From: Tautonia plasticadhaerens
Lineage (GTDB): Bacteria > Planctomycetota > Planctomycetia > Isosphaerales > Isosphaeraceae
Direction of reading: 5' to 3'
Assembly: GCF_007752535.1 (NCBI RefSeq)
Contig: NZ_CP036426.1
Location: 1,860,001 to 1,924,000, forward strand
DNA: 64,000 nt
Of the stretch, positions 62,455-64,000 are shown piece after piece; positions within the stretch are counted from its first letter, which is position 1; each line of letters begins with the position of its first letter. Both the position numbers and the translations under genes were made by a program. Under the pieces are notes generated by a model. It was not told the DNA's origin. It saw only the letters and a program-made list of their open reading frames with translations, and ran no database searches.

Positions 62455-64000
62455 ATGATCCGAACCGTCCGACGATGGGTCGGCGCGCCCATCGCCAACC
62501 GGGCCCGCCGCCTGGCCCAGGATTACCTCCGACAGGCGTCTCACGCCGACCGGATCCAGCGGGAACGGCTCCTGGAACTGGTCCGACGCCACGCCGAGAG
62601 CGCCTTCGGCCGGGAGCACGGCTTCTCCTCCATCCGATCGACGGAGGAGTTTCGCCGTCGCGTCCCGATCCGGGACTACGACGGCCACGAGCCCTACCTC
62701 GCCCGGGTCCGGAACGGCGAGCCCCAGGCCCTCTTCGGCCCGGGGACCGAGATCCTCATGTTCGCCATGACCTCGGGCACCACTGCCCGGCCCAAGACGA
62801 TCCCGGTGACCCGGGAGTCGCTCCGGGCCTACCGCGACGGCTGGCGGATCTGGGGCATCCTCGCGTTTGATGCGCACGAGGAGATGATCCGGCACGGGAT
62901 GCGGCCGATCCTCCAGCTGGCCAGCGACTGGCGGGAGTCGGCCACGCCCTCCGGCATCCCCTGCGGCGCGATCACCGGGCTGACGGCCGCCATGCAGCAC
63001 CCGCTGATCCGACTGAACTACTGCATGCCGCCGTCGGCGTCCCGGATCAAGGACGTGGAGGCGAAGTACTACGTCGCCCTCCGCCTCTCCGCCTATCGGG
63101 ACGTCGGCGCGCTCATCGCGGCCAACCCGAGCACGCTGCTGGGGATCGCCCGGCTCGGCGACCGGGAGAAGCAGACGCTGATCCGTGACCTCTTCGACGG
63201 CCGGATCGACCCGAAGTGGGACATCCCCGAGGACGTCCGCCGTTCGCTCCGCTTCCGGGGGGGGATCCCCCGGCGTCGGGCCGCCCGACGGCTCGATGCG
63301 GTCGCCGAGCGGTCCGGCCGGCTCCTGCCGAGGGACATCTGGCCCGACCTGCAATTCCTCGCCAACTGGACCGGTGGGACGATGGGGGCGTACCTCCGCC
63401 AGTACCCCGACGTCTTCGGCGAGGTCCCCATCCGGGATCCCGGGCTGATCGCCTCCGAGGGGAGGATGACCATCCCGATCGACGACCATTCTCCCGCCGG
63501 CCTGCTGGACTACCCCCACGCCTACTTCGAATTCATCCCCGAGGACGCCGAGGACGCCGAGCAGCCCGACACCGTCGAGGCCGCCGACCTCGTGGAGGGT
63601 CGGCGTTACTTCATCCTGCTGACCAACGCCAGCGGCCTCTATCGGTATCAGATCCGGGACCTCGTCCAGTGCGTCGGCTTCGAGGGGAAGGCGCCGAAGC
63701 TGGTCTTCCTGAACAAGGGCTCGCACATCTCCAGCCTGACCGGCGAGAAGCTCTCCGAGTTCCAGGTCGTCGCCGCGATGAAGGAATTGCAGAAGAGTTC
63801 GGGGCTGACCTTCAAGTCCTTCCTCCTGCTGCCGAGCTGGGGCGACCCGCCCTCCTATTCCCTACTGCTGGAGGAGGACGACCTCGCCGGGTCGTGCAGC
63901 CCCGAAGCCCTGGCCGGGTTGATCGACCGGGAGCTGTGCCGGCAGAACGTGGAATACGAGAACAAGCGGGAAACGCTCCGCCTGGGCCCGGCTCGGGTCC
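62455..64000 (+). CDS. GH3-family acyl-adenylate/acyl-amide synthetase, cut off by window end
   Basis: 515 residues visible from the ATG at 62455, no stop before 64000. The N-terminus is basic (RTVRRWVGAPIANRARRLAQ). The ATP/AMP motif is FAMTSGTTARPKTIPVTRESL, the later regions are FLANWTGGTMGAYLRQYP and YFILLTNASGLYRYQIRDLVQCVGFEG, and LNKGSHISSLTGEKLSE is the hinge/lid. This is the plant-type GH3 family, which adenylates acids and joins them to amino acids; bacterial members are poorly known. As the cluster's last gene it might conjugate its acyl product. Confidence 0.87.
   Translation, partial: MIRTVRRWVGAPIANRARRLAQDYLRQASHADRIQRERLLELVRRHAESAFGREHGFSSIRSTEEFRRRVPIRDYDGHEPYLARVRNGEPQALFGPGTEILMFAMTSGTTARPKTIPVTRESLRAYRDGWRIWGILAFDAHEEMIRHGMRPILQLASDWRESATPSGIPCGAITGLTAAMQHPLIRLNYCMPPSASRIKDVEAKYYVALRLSAYRDVGALIAANPSTLLGIARLGDREKQTLIRDLFDGRIDPKWDIPEDVRRSLRFRGGIPRRRAARRLDAVAERSGRLLPRDIWPDLQFLANWTGGTMGAYLRQYPDVFGEVPIRDPGLIASEGRMTIPIDDHSPAGLLDYPHAYFEFIPEDAEDAEQPDTVEAADLVEGRRYFILLTNASGLYRYQIRDLVQCVGFEGKAPKLVFLNKGSHISSLTGEKLSEFQVVAAMKELQKSSGLTFKSFLLLPSWGDPPSYSLLLEEDDLAGSCSPEALAGLIDRELCRQNVEYENKRETLRLGPARV

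Overview
The window is very GC-rich, densely coded chromosomal DNA that looks like a member of the Planctomycetota, most likely an Isosphaeraceae-type organism (Tautonia/Singulisphaera/Isosphaera-like). The clues are a giant secreted beta-helix/Calx-beta protein with an LEPxxLL motif near its N-terminus, two groEL copies around one groES, many short overlapping operons with GTG/TTG starts, a paired GTPase/GAP1-like cassette, and a paired ketosynthase locus. The species assignment is inference. I saw no rRNA, tRNA, CRISPR array, transposase or prophage gene.

Layout. 1-1.1 kb: an ANTAR response regulator and the start of a probable sensor kinase. 1.4-4.9 kb: a MaoC hydratase facing a three-gene operon (HpcH/HpaI aldolase, Tm-1-like/UPF0261 protein, PEP-hydrolase-type TIM barrel). 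5.2-13.9 kb: cell-surface sugar genes (two GT4 glycosyltransferases, two multispanning GT39-like proteins, an FkbM methyltransferase, two nucleotide-sugar epimerases/reductases). 14.2-20.7 kb: a protein-folding island on the minus strand, in transcription order groEL2, groES, groEL1, dnaJ, grpE, fmdB-like, yacG. 21-25.3 kb: two secreted alpha/beta hydrolases, then aspS translationally coupled to a NUDIX hydrolase. 25.8-30 kb: the giant surface/secreted protein. 30-42.8 kb: mixed metabolism (M29 aminopeptidase, SDR, secretin-like orphan, GH13 enzyme with a coupled methyltransferase, serine acetyltransferase, O-methyltransferase, EF-P, M20 deacylase, lipoprotein, GAF plus degenerate GGDEF protein). 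43.4-44.9 kb: pyruvate kinase, behind a repeat-bearing gap.

Two regions stand out. (1) 45.2-51.4 kb carries four co-directional genes: two exported or membrane-anchored helical-repeat proteins, a membrane-spanning P-loop GTPase with a C-terminal C2-like domain, and a small protein resembling the N-terminal domain of GTPase-associated protein 1 (GAP1-N). This resembles the GTPase-centred regulatory or conflict systems proposed for bacteria with complex cell biology, but the combination is not one I recognise. (2) 56.5-64 kb is a type II fatty-acid/polyketide-like cluster: FabZ-like, a long ACP, a second FabZ-like, a ketosynthase that has lost all three Cys-His-His residues (a chain-length-factor-like partner), an intact ketosynthase, an alpha/beta hydrolase and a GH3-family acyl-adenylate/amide synthetase. 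It could make and conjugate an unusual acyl product.

Starts were chosen from Shine-Dalgarno-like sequences, overlaps and family length. Several differ from the longest open frame, because antisense and upstream frames stay open at this GC content.
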